NCBI RefSeq assembly: GCF_013778455.1
Contig: NZ_JACEHE010000043.1
Span: 1-48,771 of the forward strand
DNA from: Streptomyces himalayensis subsp. himalayensis
GTDB taxonomy: Bacteria; Actinomycetota; Actinomycetes; Streptomycetales; Streptomycetaceae
DNA length: 48,771 nt
Reading direction: 5' to 3'
The translations under genes were made by a program, and so were the position numbers. Of this stretch, positions 1 to 7,716 are shown piece after piece. A model generated the notes under the pieces. It was not told where the DNA came from. It saw only the letters and a list, made by a program, of their open reading frames with translations, and searched no databases. Each line of letters begins with the position of its first letter. The first letter of the stretch is position 1.

Positions 1-160
1 ACACACTGCGGAACACCTGAAGACCCTGACCCGGCTGATGGGCGGCGGAGGATACCGCGGCGTCACCGACCAGCTGGAAACCCTGCTCGGACGCCCGCCG
101 AAGACCGTGCGGTGGGCGCTGGAGAACCATCCACGCATCCAGAAGCTGGCGGCTGCCTGA
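1..160 (+). CDS. NmrA-like NAD(P)-binding oxidoreductase, C-terminal fragment
   Basis: The frame is open from the window edge and ends in TGA at 158-160, giving about 52 C-terminal residues that finish with the residues IQKLAAA. The stretch EHLKTLTRLM..VTDQLETLLGRPP resembles the tail of NmrA-type NAD(P)H-binding proteins, where a hydrophobic helix is followed by a V-T-D-x-x-E-x-x-x-GRPP segment. The catalytic N-terminal part lies outside the window, so the reaction cannot be read. It points the same way as lipB but is separated from it by 212 bp without a gene, so it is probably a separate transcription unit. The family call is inferred from the tail only. Confidence 0.55.
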   Translation, partial: HTAEHLKTLTRLMGGGGYRGVTDQLETLLGRPPKTVRWALENHPRIQKLAAA

Positions 161-372
161 GCCGCCGAGCGGTCCAGGGAGAAAGCCGGTCTTCCACTCC
201 ACCGCTACCCGCTGGAGGAAACGGCGAGCGCCCAGTGCGCGGTGCAAAGCAACGCCGTGAGCAAGGTGCTGGTGCAAGTGGCTGTGGCCGACTGAGCACA
301 TGCTGGTCCCACGGCTGGCACACGTTGCCGCACGGACGTAATGAACTGCGGCCATGAGCGAGGAGATGAGCG

Positions 373-1059
373 GTGACGGTGCCGGGATCTGTGGAGGAAC
401 AGCCTTCACACTGGCGGTTGGAGCGCGTCGACTTGGGAGAAGTACCCTACGCTGCCGCGCAGGCGGACATGGCCCGCTGGGTTGAGGAGCGCAAACAGGG
501 CCTCGCCGCCAACCGGCTCTTCCTGCTCACGCACCCTGCGGTGATCACCCACACCGCCCGGACGCCTAAGGAACAACTGCCCGACGCGGCCTCGCCCATC
601 GCCCTGGTGCAGACAGACCGCGGCGGACATGCCACCTACCACGGTCCCGGCCAGCTCATCGGCTACCTCGTGCTCAACGTGCGCGAGCTCGGTCCCCGTG
701 GACTGATCCGCCGTGTAGAGCAAGCGCTGATTGACGCACTGGACAGCCTCGGCTTCCCAGCAGTCCGCCGCGAGACGCCGCCGGGGTCGGAGAGCCTGGT
801 GGGCGTGTGGACCTCCGATCACCGCAAACTCGCCTCGATCGGCATGCGCATCAGCGGGAGCATTTCCAGCCACGGCTTCGCCCTCAACATCGACCCCGAC
901 CTGAGCGTCTACACCACCTTCACCGCCTGTGCCCTGCCCGGCGTCCGGATGACCTCCCTGGCCGAACTCGCCGCCGAACGCGGCCTGCCGACCCCAACCC
1001 ATACCGAGGTGCGCGACACGGTCGCACGAGCAGTCACTGCACATCTGACACCAGGTTAG
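373..1059 (+). CDS. lipB: LipB-type octanoyl-[ACP]:protein N-octanoyltransferase
   Basis: Family role: moves the octanoyl group from acyl carrier protein to a lysine of lipoyl domains, the first step of lipoate synthesis in the cytosol. The 228-residue protein has the usual LipB length. The signature RGGHATYHGPGQL is at residues 83-95, the catalytic lysine in RKLASIGMRI is K152, and the catalytic cysteine in FTACALPG is C186, so the active dyad is intact. The start is GTG at 373 with GGAG about seven bases upstream. It heads a compact operon with an iron-sulfur protein 19 bp downstream and a flavin reductase. It is not next to a lipA gene, which the housekeeping copy often is, so it may be a specialised paralogue. 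The enzyme family is clear; its true acceptor protein is unknown. Confidence 0.9.
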   Translation: MTVPGSVEEQPSHWRLERVDLGEVPYAAAQADMARWVEERKQGLAANRLFLLTHPAVITHTARTPKEQLPDAASPIALVQTDRGGHATYHGPGQLIGYLVLNVRELGPRGLIRRVEQALIDALDSLGFPAVRRETPPGSESLVGVWTSDHRKLASIGMRISGSISSHGFALNIDPDLSVYTTFTACALPGVRMTSLAELAAERGLPTPTHTEVRDTVARAVTAHLTPG

Positions 1060-1078
1060 AAACAGGAAAGGATGCCCG

Positions 1079-2428
1079 ATGGCCCGAAAGAACAAGCTCG
1101 ACGACCATCCCACCGTCGTCCAGATCCGCCAGCGGCGCGACCGCGGCTCCACCCGGCCCGCCGAGCCGCTGGATGCGGCATGGCTGCGGAAGCTATGTCT
1201 CGACGCGGGTGCGGACGATGTTGGTTTCGTCGAGATCGACCGGCCGGAAATCGCCGACCAGCGAGCGGACCTGAACGCCGCGCTGCCGGGTGTCCGAATG
1301 TTGATCAGCTTCGTGGTCCGAATGAACCGGGAGAGCATCCGCACTCCGGCACGCTCGGTGGCCAACCTGGAATTCCATCACAGGGGCGACCACACCAACG
1401 AGGTAGGCCGGCAAGTGGTGGCCGAGCTGGAAGCGATGGGTGTGCGCGCCATCAACCCCGCCATGGGTTTTCCGATGGAAATGGACAAGTTCCCCAGGAA
1501 AACGTGGGTCGTGGGGCACAAGCCGGTCGCCGTGGCGGCCGGGCTCGGCAAGATGGGAATCCACCGCAACGTCATCCACCCCAAATTCGGCAACTTCATC
1601 CTGCTGGGCACCATTCTGATCGACGCCGAGATCAGCGACCCCTCCCAGCCCATCGAGTTCAATCCGTGCCTGGAATGCAAGCTGTGCGTGACCGCCTGCC
1701 CGACCGGGGCGATCGCCTCCGACGGTCACTTCAACTTCTCGGCCTGCTACACGCACAACTACCGCGAGTTCATGGGTGGCTTCGGCGACTGGGCCGAACA
1801 GGTCGCTGAAAGCAGCAACTCCGACGACTACCGCTCACGGGTGAGCGACGCCGAGAGCGCGTCCATGTGGCAAAGCCTCTCCTTCGGCGCCAACTACAAG
1901 GCGGCCTACTGCATGTCGGTCTGCCCGGCAGGCGAGGACGTCATCGGCCCCTGGTTGGACAATCGCAAGTCACACCTGGACACGGTCGTCCGCCCGCTGG
2001 TGAACAAGGAAGAGACCGTCTACGTCCTCTCGGATTCCGACGCCGAGAAGCACGTGGCCAGCAAATTCCCACACAAGCGCACGAAGCGAGTAGGGCAGAG
2101 CCTGCGAGCGAACAGCATCGAGGGCCTGGTGGAAGGCATGCCGCTGATCTTTCAGCGCGAGCAGGCCGCAGACATGTCCGCGACCTACCAGTTCACCTTC
2201 ACCGGCGCCGAGTCTCGTCAGATCACCGTGACCATCCGCGACCGCGAACTCGATATCGCCGAAGGGCTTCACGGTGAGCCGGATCTCAGGATCACCGCCG
2301 ACGCGGACACCTGGATCCGTTTCCTCACCAAACGGTCAGTGTTGCCGTGGGCGCTGCTGCGCGGCCGCATCAAGATGCACGGCTCGCCGCGGCTGCTGCT
2401 CGCCTTCGGCCGTTTCTTCCCATCCTGA
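1079..2428 (+). CDS. QueG/reductive-dehalogenase-like 4Fe-4S protein fused to an SCP2-like domain
   Basis: A 449-residue protein. Residues about 30-300 resemble epoxyqueuosine reductase QueG and the reductive dehalogenase core, including the segment GLGKMGIHRNVIHPKFGNF (155-173). A ferredoxin motif C197-x2-C200-x2-C203-x3-C207-P follows, then C223 and C278-x3-C282-P. QueG-type proteins carry eight cluster cysteines. Here the first cysteine of the second C-x2-C-x3-CP motif is replaced (A275), leaving seven. Residues about 345-449 look like an SCP2/sterol-carrier fold, which is not part of QueG. The start ATG 1079 has AGGAAAGG seven bases upstream. It lies 19 bp after lipB and 54 bp before a PDR-type reductase that could supply electrons. 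The substrate is unknown; a tRNA role is possible but not supported by the extra domain. Confidence 0.72.
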   Translation: MARKNKLDDHPTVVQIRQRRDRGSTRPAEPLDAAWLRKLCLDAGADDVGFVEIDRPEIADQRADLNAALPGVRMLISFVVRMNRESIRTPARSVANLEFHHRGDHTNEVGRQVVAELEAMGVRAINPAMGFPMEMDKFPRKTWVVGHKPVAVAAGLGKMGIHRNVIHPKFGNFILLGTILIDAEISDPSQPIEFNPCLECKLCVTACPTGAIASDGHFNFSACYTHNYREFMGGFGDWAEQVAESSNSDDYRSRVSDAESASMWQSLSFGANYKAAYCMSVCPAGEDVIGPWLDNRKSHLDTVVRPLVNKEETVYVLSDSDAEKHVASKFPHKRTKRVGQSLRANSIEGLVEGMPLIFQREQAADMSATYQFTFTGAESRQITVTIRDRELDIAEGLHGEPDLRITADADTWIRFLTKRSVLPWALLRGRIKMHGSPRLLLAFGRFFPS

Positions 2429-2482
2429 TCGGTCGGGAAGCAGCGGAGCGTCGAAATATCACCACGAAAGGGAAGGCCGATC

Positions 2483-3445
2483 ATGAGTACTCCCCGCACC
2501 GAGGTCGAACGCGACCTCGTGCTGGAACGCAAGGAAACGGTGGCCGAAGGTGTTGTGCTGCTGACGTTGCACGACCCTGAAGGCCGGCCGCTACCGGAAT
2601 GGGAGCCGGGAGCACACATCGATCTGATGCTGAAACCAGACCTGGTCAGGCAGTATTCGCTGTGCGGGAACCCGGGGGATCGCTCCCGTCTTGAGGTCGC
2701 GGTGCTGCGTGAACCGGAAAGCCGGGGCGGGTCGAGTTACGTGCACGACGTGCTCGCCGAAGGTGAGTCTGTGCGCATTCGCGGGCCCCGCAACAACTTT
2801 CCGCTTGAGAAGGCCAAGCGCTACCTGTTCATCGCAGGCGGGATCGGGATCACGCCGATGCTGCCCATGATTGCTGCCGTCGATGCGCGCGGCGCCGACT
2901 GGAGCCTCGTCTACGGGGGCCGCACCCGAGCGTCCATGGCGTTCCGTGAGGATCTGCAGCGTTCCTACGGAGAGCGGGTGAGCCTGCGGCCGCAGGATGA
3001 ATACGGGCTGCTGGACCTGCCTTCGCTGCTCCGCAAACCGCAACGGCGGACAGCCGTTTAGTGCTGCGGCCCGGAACCGCTGCTCGCGGCGGTCGAATCC
3101 GCCTGCGAGAAGTGGCCGAGCGGAGCCCTGCACGTGGAGCGCTTCGCCCCGAAGAAGGACGTCACCACCCGGCTGCAGACGACCTTCGAGGTCGAACTCG
3201 CCCAGTCCGGCAAGACGCTGAAGGTCTCTGAGGACATGTCCATTCTTGAGGCCGTCGGGAACGCCGGCGTGTCGGTGATGACGTCCTGCGAGGAAGGAAT
3301 CTGCGGAACCTGCGAGACGACCGTGTTGTCCGGGGAGATCGACCACCGCGACTCGGTCCTGAACGACCAGGAGCGCGCCGCAGGCAGCACAATGATGATC
3401 TGCGTCTCCCGAGCCAATGGCGACCGCCTGGTCCTCGACCTCTGA
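2483..3445 (+). pseudogene. PDR-family flavin/[2Fe-2S] oxidoreductase interrupted by an in-frame amber codon
   Basis: One reading frame from ATG 2483 (RBS AAAGGGAAGG) to TGA 3445 would encode about 320 residues, the usual length of phthalate-dioxygenase-reductase type proteins. The flavin motif RQYSL is at 56-60 and the NAD site GGIGITP at 119-125. After codon 193 come the CGP motif and a plant-type [2Fe-2S] domain with C269-x4-C274-x2-C277 and C307. Codon 193 is TAG (3059-3061), exactly where relatives have tyrosine before C-C-G-P, so TAC/TAT to TAG is the simplest explanation. Upstream and downstream parts are otherwise intact and in the same frame. The outcomes are a 192-residue truncated flavin domain, readthrough, or a separately started ferredoxin domain from GTG 3134. 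A sequencing error is also possible. It probably reduces the preceding iron-sulfur protein (inference). Confidence 0.75.
3059..3061 (+). other. In-frame amber codon TAG inside the reductase gene
   Basis: Codons before and after read T-A-V-(TAG)-C-C-G-P-E-P-L-L, which matches the conserved V-Y-x-C-G-P strand of PDR-type reductases with the tyrosine codon changed to TAG. No frameshift is needed to restore the protein. Confidence 0.8.
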
Positions 3446-3481
3446 TCCACTGAAGAACCATTGCGGATGCTGCGTCAGCTG

Positions 3482-3498
3482 CCCTGTCCGGGACAGGG
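3482..3498. promoter_or_regulatory. 17-bp perfect palindrome downstream of the redox operon
   Basis: The eight bases CCCTGTCC and GGACAGGG flank a single G. A one-base centre makes an RNA hairpin terminator poor, so an operator for a dimeric repressor is the better guess. It lies 37 bp after the reductase stop and about 170 bp before the next small gene. No regulator gene is adjacent inside the window. Confidence 0.4.
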
Positions 3499-3666
3499 GC
3501 GGAGCAGGTGGTCTCTCGCGCCGTCATTCGGCACCTGCACGTGCCACGTGGCCCCCTGATCTGGAAGATCATGGATGGCGGAAGGGGCTGAGGCCGCCAT
3601 GACGGCCATGCGGACCCACCGCGTGATCCCGGCTGTGGCCTGGATCATTGCGGACACCGGCGACAT

Positions 3667-3852
3667 ATGAGAACGATGAGGGGCAATTTATTCGTCGACA
3701 GAAAGCGGCTCCTCATGAGCGAGCATGTTCACGTGCGCCTCTCGCAAGGCATGGGTGTGTCGGAGGACGGGCTGCTCGTCGAGCACTCCCGCTGCCGCTG
3801 CGGGGCCACCTGGACCAAGGTCTACGAGGTGGAGGACGGCGAGCCGGAGTAG
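3667..3852 (+). CDS. Small hypothetical protein with a C-x-C motif
   Basis: A 61-residue frame that ends with the residues VEDGEPE. The better-composed part starts at an internal ATG (3715, MSEHVHVRLSQG), giving 45 residues. The first 16 residues are AT-richer and less Streptomyces-like, so 3715 may be the real start; neither has a strong ribosome binding site. The C-terminal half contains HSRCRCGATWTKVYEVEDG, where the C-x-C pair could bind metal. I do not recognise the family. Confidence 0.5.
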   Translation: MRTMRGNLFVDRKRLLMSEHVHVRLSQGMGVSEDGLLVEHSRCRCGATWTKVYEVEDGEPE

Positions 3853-3935
3853 CCGGAGTAACGGACAGCGGGCGCCGACGCTCGCCACGCTACATACGCG
3901 CGCGTGGAAGGCCGTCACCGAAAACGGCGGGGAAG

Positions 3936-4000
3936 CCGTCATGCCCCCGTTCTGGCCGTCACGCCCCCGTTATGGCCATCACGCCCCCGTTCTGGCCATC
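3936..4000. repeat. Three tandem 20-bp repeats upstream of the TAXI binding protein gene
   Basis: The unit has the form CC(G/A)TCA(T/C)GCCCCCGTT(C/A)TGG. Copies lie at 3936-3955, 3956-3975 and 3976-3995, plus five bases of a fourth. They differ only by single substitutions. The array ends 30 bp before the ATG at 4030, so it occupies the promoter/5-prime leader position. Confidence 0.85.
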
Positions 4001-4029
4001 ACCGCGCGTGACCTGGCAGGATCGCTCGC

Positions 4030-5025
4030 ATGTTCCAGCCACTCCCGAACTTCGGCAGGCGCCGCGCGCTGCTGGGCGCAGCCGCGGCCTTCGTGTCCTT
4101 CGGACTCCTGCTGTGGTGGCTGCTGCCGCTGGACGAGGATTCACCGGGCGGCCGTGTGACCTTCAGTACGGGCGTGAAGTCCGGGGTCTACGAGCGGTAC
4201 GGAGAGCTCCTCGAGCAGGCTCTCGCCCGTGACCTCCCGAAGCTCAGCGTGACGCTGCGCAGCAGTGAGGGTTCGCAGGAGAACCTGCAGCGGGTGGCGA
4301 CGGGCGAAGCGGACTTCACCGTCGCGGCCGCCGACGCGGTCAAGGCGTACCAGCAGGCGGGCAAGCCGGGCGCCGCGCGACTTCGCGGCTGTGCCCGGCT
4401 CTACGACGACTACGTCCAGCTCGTGGTCCCGCGGTCATCGGACGTGCACTCCGTCAAGGACCTGCGGAACAAGCGGGTGGCCATAGGCCAGACCGGCTCG
4501 GGCGTACGACTGATCGCAAACCGGGTCCTCGAGGCCGCGGGCCTCGACGCCGACAAGGACGTCGAGCCGCGCAGTATCGGCATCAACACGATGCCCAAGG
4601 CACTCGAAAGCGGCAAGATCGACGCCTTCTTCTGGTCCGGGGGCCTGCCGACGACGGCCGTGAAAGAACTGTCCGAGCGCTTCGAGATCCGCTTCGTGGA
4701 GCTCGGAGACCTCGTCGACGAGCTGCACCGGCTGGGTGGTGTCTCCCGCTACTACCGGGCCTCCGTGATGCCCGCCGACGCCTATCCCGAGGCACAGCAC
4801 GGCACCGCCGTGTCGACCCTGGCCGTGGCCAACCTACTGGTCACGACGGACCGCACGGACCCCCAGCTGACCGAGGGCCTGACTCGCACGGTGATAGACA
4901 GCCGCGACCGCATCGGCCGCGAGGTACACGCGGCCCAGCTGGTGGACCTGCGAACGGCCTTGTACACAGACCCACTCGAACTCCACGAGGGCGCCAGGCG
5001 TTACTACCGGTCGGTGAAGCCGTAG
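4030..5025 (+). CDS. TAXI-family (TRAP-associated) solute-binding protein, membrane anchored
   Basis: A 331-residue protein. Residues 10-33 are an arginine-flanked hydrophobic segment (RRRALLGAAAAF..LLLWWLLPL) without a lipobox cysteine, so it is more likely a signal anchor than a lipoprotein signal. The body matches TAXI proteins: TFSTGVKSGVYERYGELL, LRSSEGSQENLQRVATGEADF, NKRVAIGQTGSGVRLIANRVLEAAG and GKIDAFFWSGGLPT. TAXI proteins bind dicarboxylates or glutamate/2-oxoglutarate-like ligands for a fused DctQM permease. No TRAP permease gene is nearby. It faces the GluK sensor kinase gene, convergent and 582 bp away. It may act as an extracellular ligand receptor for GluK rather than for transport (inference). 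Confidence 0.85.
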   Translation: MFQPLPNFGRRRALLGAAAAFVSFGLLLWWLLPLDEDSPGGRVTFSTGVKSGVYERYGELLEQALARDLPKLSVTLRSSEGSQENLQRVATGEADFTVAAADAVKAYQQAGKPGAARLRGCARLYDDYVQLVVPRSSDVHSVKDLRNKRVAIGQTGSGVRLIANRVLEAAGLDADKDVEPRSIGINTMPKALESGKIDAFFWSGGLPTTAVKELSERFEIRFVELGDLVDELHRLGGVSRYYRASVMPADAYPEAQHGTAVSTLAVANLLVTTDRTDPQLTEGLTRTVIDSRDRIGREVHAAQLVDLRTALYTDPLELHEGARRYYRSVKP

Positions 5026-5607
5026 CCCACGGCTGGGCCTTCACGCCCTGCGGGAGGCCGCAGCACCGGGCTCGGCCCGCAGGACGACTTGCACCACCGG
5101 TGCCGGTAGCACCGGGCTCGCCGGCAGGACGCGAAAACCCAAACGCTTCGCACACAGGACCGCCACGGGCGAGCCAGCAGGGCCAGGGTTGCCCTACAGG
5201 CGGCCAGAACGGCTCCCCCAGCAAGGCGCGAAGTCCCGGCCGCCGCCAGCACGCAGGTCCCCAGCTGCCACAGGCCCGCCGGGGCCAGCAATGAGAGGCG
5301 CGAGCCGAAGGTCCCAACGCCGATCTCGCCCCGATCAGCACCGGTGCCGGACTCGCACCGCAGAACCCCGGCGGCCGCGCCACAGGCCGCAGGCCCCAGG
5401 CCCCAGGCCCCAGGCCGCAGGCCCCAGGTCCAAGGCGGAGGCCTCCACGCCTCCCGGACACCGGCCGGCGCGCGCGTGCCACCGGCCCAGGATCGACGCC
5501 GCGGCCTGAGCCCGAGGCCTGAGGCCTGACGCCTGACGCCTGACGCCTGAGGCTGCGGTCCAGCCCGAGGCCTGACGCCGGAGGCTGCGGTCTGACCCCG
5601 AGGCCTC
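5026..5607. repeat. Gene-free convergent spacer with two related heptanucleotide arrays
   Basis: A 582-bp spacer between two convergent genes. From 5383 to 5431 the 7-base unit CAGGCC(C/G) repeats seven times. From 5524 to 5550 the unit GCCTGAC repeats almost four times, and more GGCCTGA units lie at about 5508-5535 and 5566-5610. The second set is close to the reverse complement of the first, so the transcript can fold on itself and may stop transcription from both sides. Long open frames exist on the reverse strand, but they are proline/glycine/arginine-rich and of a type that arises in GC-rich repeats. I see no gene. Confidence 0.7.
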
Positions 5608-7017
5608 TCAGGCCTCACGCGGCGCCGACCGCGGCACCGTGACCGTCACCCGCAACCCGTGCGGTTCGTGCTGGGCGTAGGCGATGGTGCCGCCGCCCGC
5701 GGCGAGGAGGGCGCGGGAGATGGAGAGGCCGAGGCCCGAGCCCTTGACGTTCTGGTGGCGGCCGCTGCGCCAGAAGCGGTCGCCGATGCGGGTCAGTTCC
5801 TCCTCGGTGAGGCCAGGCCCGCGGTCCGCTATCACGATGGTCGACTTCTGCCCGTTCGAGGAGACCGTGACGGTGACCTGCTCGCCCTCGGGCGTGAACT
5901 TGAGGGCGTTGTCGATCACCGCGTCGAGGGCGCTGGACAGCGCGACCGGATCGGCCCATGCCGTGACGGCCGGGCACTCCTCGCGCAGCCGTACGCCCTT
6001 CTCGTCGGCGACGGGCCGCCAGGCCTCGACGCGCTCCGCGGTCAGCGCGCCGATGTCGGTGATCTGCAGATCGGCCGGGGCGTGCTCGGCCAGCGCCAGG
6101 TCGAGCAGGTCGTCGAGGACCTGGGCGAGGCGCTTGCCCTCGGTGCGGACCGAGGCGATCTCCTCGTTGTCCTCGGGCAGTTCGAGGGCGAGCAGCTCGA
6201 TGCGCAACAGCAGCGCGGACAGGGGGTTGCGCAGCTGGTGGGACGCGTCGGCGACGAAGGCGCGCTGTTGCTCGAGCACCTCCTCGACGTTGTCGGCCAT
6301 CTCGTTGAACGACCGGGCCAGCCGCCTCAGTTCCGGCGGCCCGCCGGCCACGGCAACGCGGGACTTGAGACTGCCGGTCGCGATGTCGTGCGTGGTGGCG
6401 TCCAGGATGCGTACCGGGTGCAGCACCCAGCCGGTGAGCCGCAGCGCCGCGCCCACGGCCAGAAGCATCGCGGCGGCTTCGCCCAGGGCGATCGGCAGCC
6501 AGCCGCGCAGGGTCTCCGAACGCATCTTGTCGGTGGGCGAGTCGGTGACGACGACGGCGACGACGTCACCGTCGCGGATGACCGGCGAGGCGACGACGAG
6601 ACGGCCGTCCTGCCAGGGCCACACCTGCTTCGGGTCGTGGTCGGGCCGGGACCGCAGCGCCTCGTCGAACGCCTCGCGCACATCGCCCGCCTCGGGCACG
6701 GACCAGCCGTCCGGGGCGTTCGCCATGGGGGTACGGTCGCGGTAGAACACCCCCGCCTTGATCCCGTACACCTCCCAGTAGCGCTCCAGTTCCTTCTGGA
6801 GGGTGTCCTGCCGTTCGTCCCTGACCATCCACCGCGAGCCGCTGGGGCTGTCCGTGACGAACGTGGCGAGTGCGGCGAAGCGCGCCGTGTCGTCGATCCG
6901 GTCGACCACCACTTTCTGCTGCTGCGCGGCCGCCACACTCACCGCGAGCGGAAACCCGAGAGCCAGCAGTACGCCCGCCATGAGGACGATGAGCAGCGGG
7001 AGAAGACGAGTTCGCAC
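5608..7017 (-). CDS. gluK: GluK-like sensor histidine kinase
   Basis: A 469-residue membrane kinase. An N-terminal TM helix (about 5-30), an extracellular sensor of about 140 residues, a second TM (about 173-195), a HAMP segment, then HisKA with FVADASHQLRNPLSALL and phospho-acceptor H260. The ATPase domain has N-box DNALKF (N370), G1 ADRGPG and G2 GSGLGLSISR. Its gene directly follows the response regulator (10 bp). The pair is divergent from gluABCD, the arrangement of the described S. coelicolor GluR-GluK system that senses glutamate and controls its uptake. It ends in a repeat-rich spacer facing a TAXI binding protein gene. The kinase family is certain; the ligand assignment rests on synteny. 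Confidence 0.9.
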   Translation of the reverse strand: MRTRLLPLLIVLMAGVLLALGFPLAVSVAAAQQQKVVVDRIDDTARFAALATFVTDSPSGSRWMVRDERQDTLQKELERYWEVYGIKAGVFYRDRTPMANAPDGWSVPEAGDVREAFDEALRSRPDHDPKQVWPWQDGRLVVASPVIRDGDVVAVVVTDSPTDKMRSETLRGWLPIALGEAAAMLLAVGAALRLTGWVLHPVRILDATTHDIATGSLKSRVAVAGGPPELRRLARSFNEMADNVEEVLEQQRAFVADASHQLRNPLSALLLRIELLALELPEDNEEIASVRTEGKRLAQVLDDLLDLALAEHAPADLQITDIGALTAERVEAWRPVADEKGVRLREECPAVTAWADPVALSSALDAVIDNALKFTPEGEQVTVTVSSNGQKSTIVIADRGPGLTEEELTRIGDRFWRSGRHQNVKGSGLGLSISRALLAAGGGTIAYAQHEPHGLRVTVTVPRSAPREA

Positions 7018-7026
7018 CCGGACCCG

Positions 7027-7716
7027 CTACGACGCCGGGGCGACGAGCCGGTAGCCCACGCCGCGCACGGTCTCGATGAGGGCCGGCATCTGCAGCTTGG
7101 AGCGGAGCGAGGCCACATGCACCTCCAGCGTGCGGCCTGTCCCTTCCCAACTGGTGCGCCACACCTCGCTGATGATCTGCTCCCGTCGGAAGACGACTCC
7201 CGGCCGCTGCGCCAGCAGCGCCAGCAGGTCGAACTCCTTGCGGGTCAGCTGCACGACTGCACCGCCCACGCTGACCCGGCGGGTGGGCAGCTCGATGTGC
7301 ACGGGCCCGAGCCTCAGTTCGGTCTCTGCCGGTGCCGTGCCGTCGCCGGGCAGGGTGCGCCGGCTGACCGCGTGGATACGGGCGAGCAGTTCCCCGGTGT
7401 CGTACGGCTTCACCACGTAGTCGTCGGCGCCGAGATTGAGGCCGTGTATGCGCGACCGCACGTCCGCGCGCGCCGTGACCATGATCACCGGGGTGCTGGT
7501 CAGCTTGCGGATCCTGCCGCACACCTCGTAGCCGTCCTGGTCGGGGAGGCCGAGGTCGAGGAGGACGACACCGAAGGGCTCGGTGGCCGCCGGCAGCAGG
7601 GCGCGGAGGGCTTCCTCGCCGCTGCGCGCATGCACCACCTGGAAGCCGTGCCTGGTCAGGACCGCCGACAGGGCCGCGGCGACATGGTTGTCGTCCTCGA
7701 CAAGCAGCAGTCTCAT
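7027..7716 (-). CDS. gluR: GluR-like OmpR-family response regulator
   Basis: A 229-residue regulator. The receiver domain has MRLLLVEDDN at the start, phospho-acceptor D54 in VVLLDLGLPD and K103 in DYVVKPYD. A winged-helix DNA-binding domain (about 128-225) carries LTRKEFDLLALL and ETVRGVGYRL. I chose the ATG at 7716 because GGAGGG lies seven bases upstream and the receiver begins at once; the frame is open further upstream but that part has no similarity. The stop is 10 bp before gluK. It probably acts at the 274-bp spacer shared with gluA. Confidence 0.9.
   Translation of the reverse strand: MRLLLVEDDNHVAAALSAVLTRHGFQVVHARSGEEALRALLPAATEPFGVVLLDLGLPDQDGYEVCGRIRKLTSTPVIMVTARADVRSRIHGLNLGADDYVVKPYDTGELLARIHAVSRRTLPGDGTAPAETELRLGPVHIELPTRRVSVGGAVVQLTRKEFDLLALLAQRPGVVFRREQIISEVWRTSWEGTGRTLEVHVASLRSKLQMPALIETVRGVGYRLVAPAS

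Noticed and set aside
3020..3075. A frameshift instead of a nonsense codon in the PDR-type reductase
   Set aside because: Both halves are in the same frame. A +2 reading (TADSRLV) looks tempting but would need two compensating indels, so one TAC/TAT to TAG change is simpler.
4841..5618. Two long reverse-strand open frames in the spacer after the TAXI gene
   Set aside because: They translate heptanucleotide repeats into Pro/Gly/Arg low-complexity peptides and run into the TAXI coding region.
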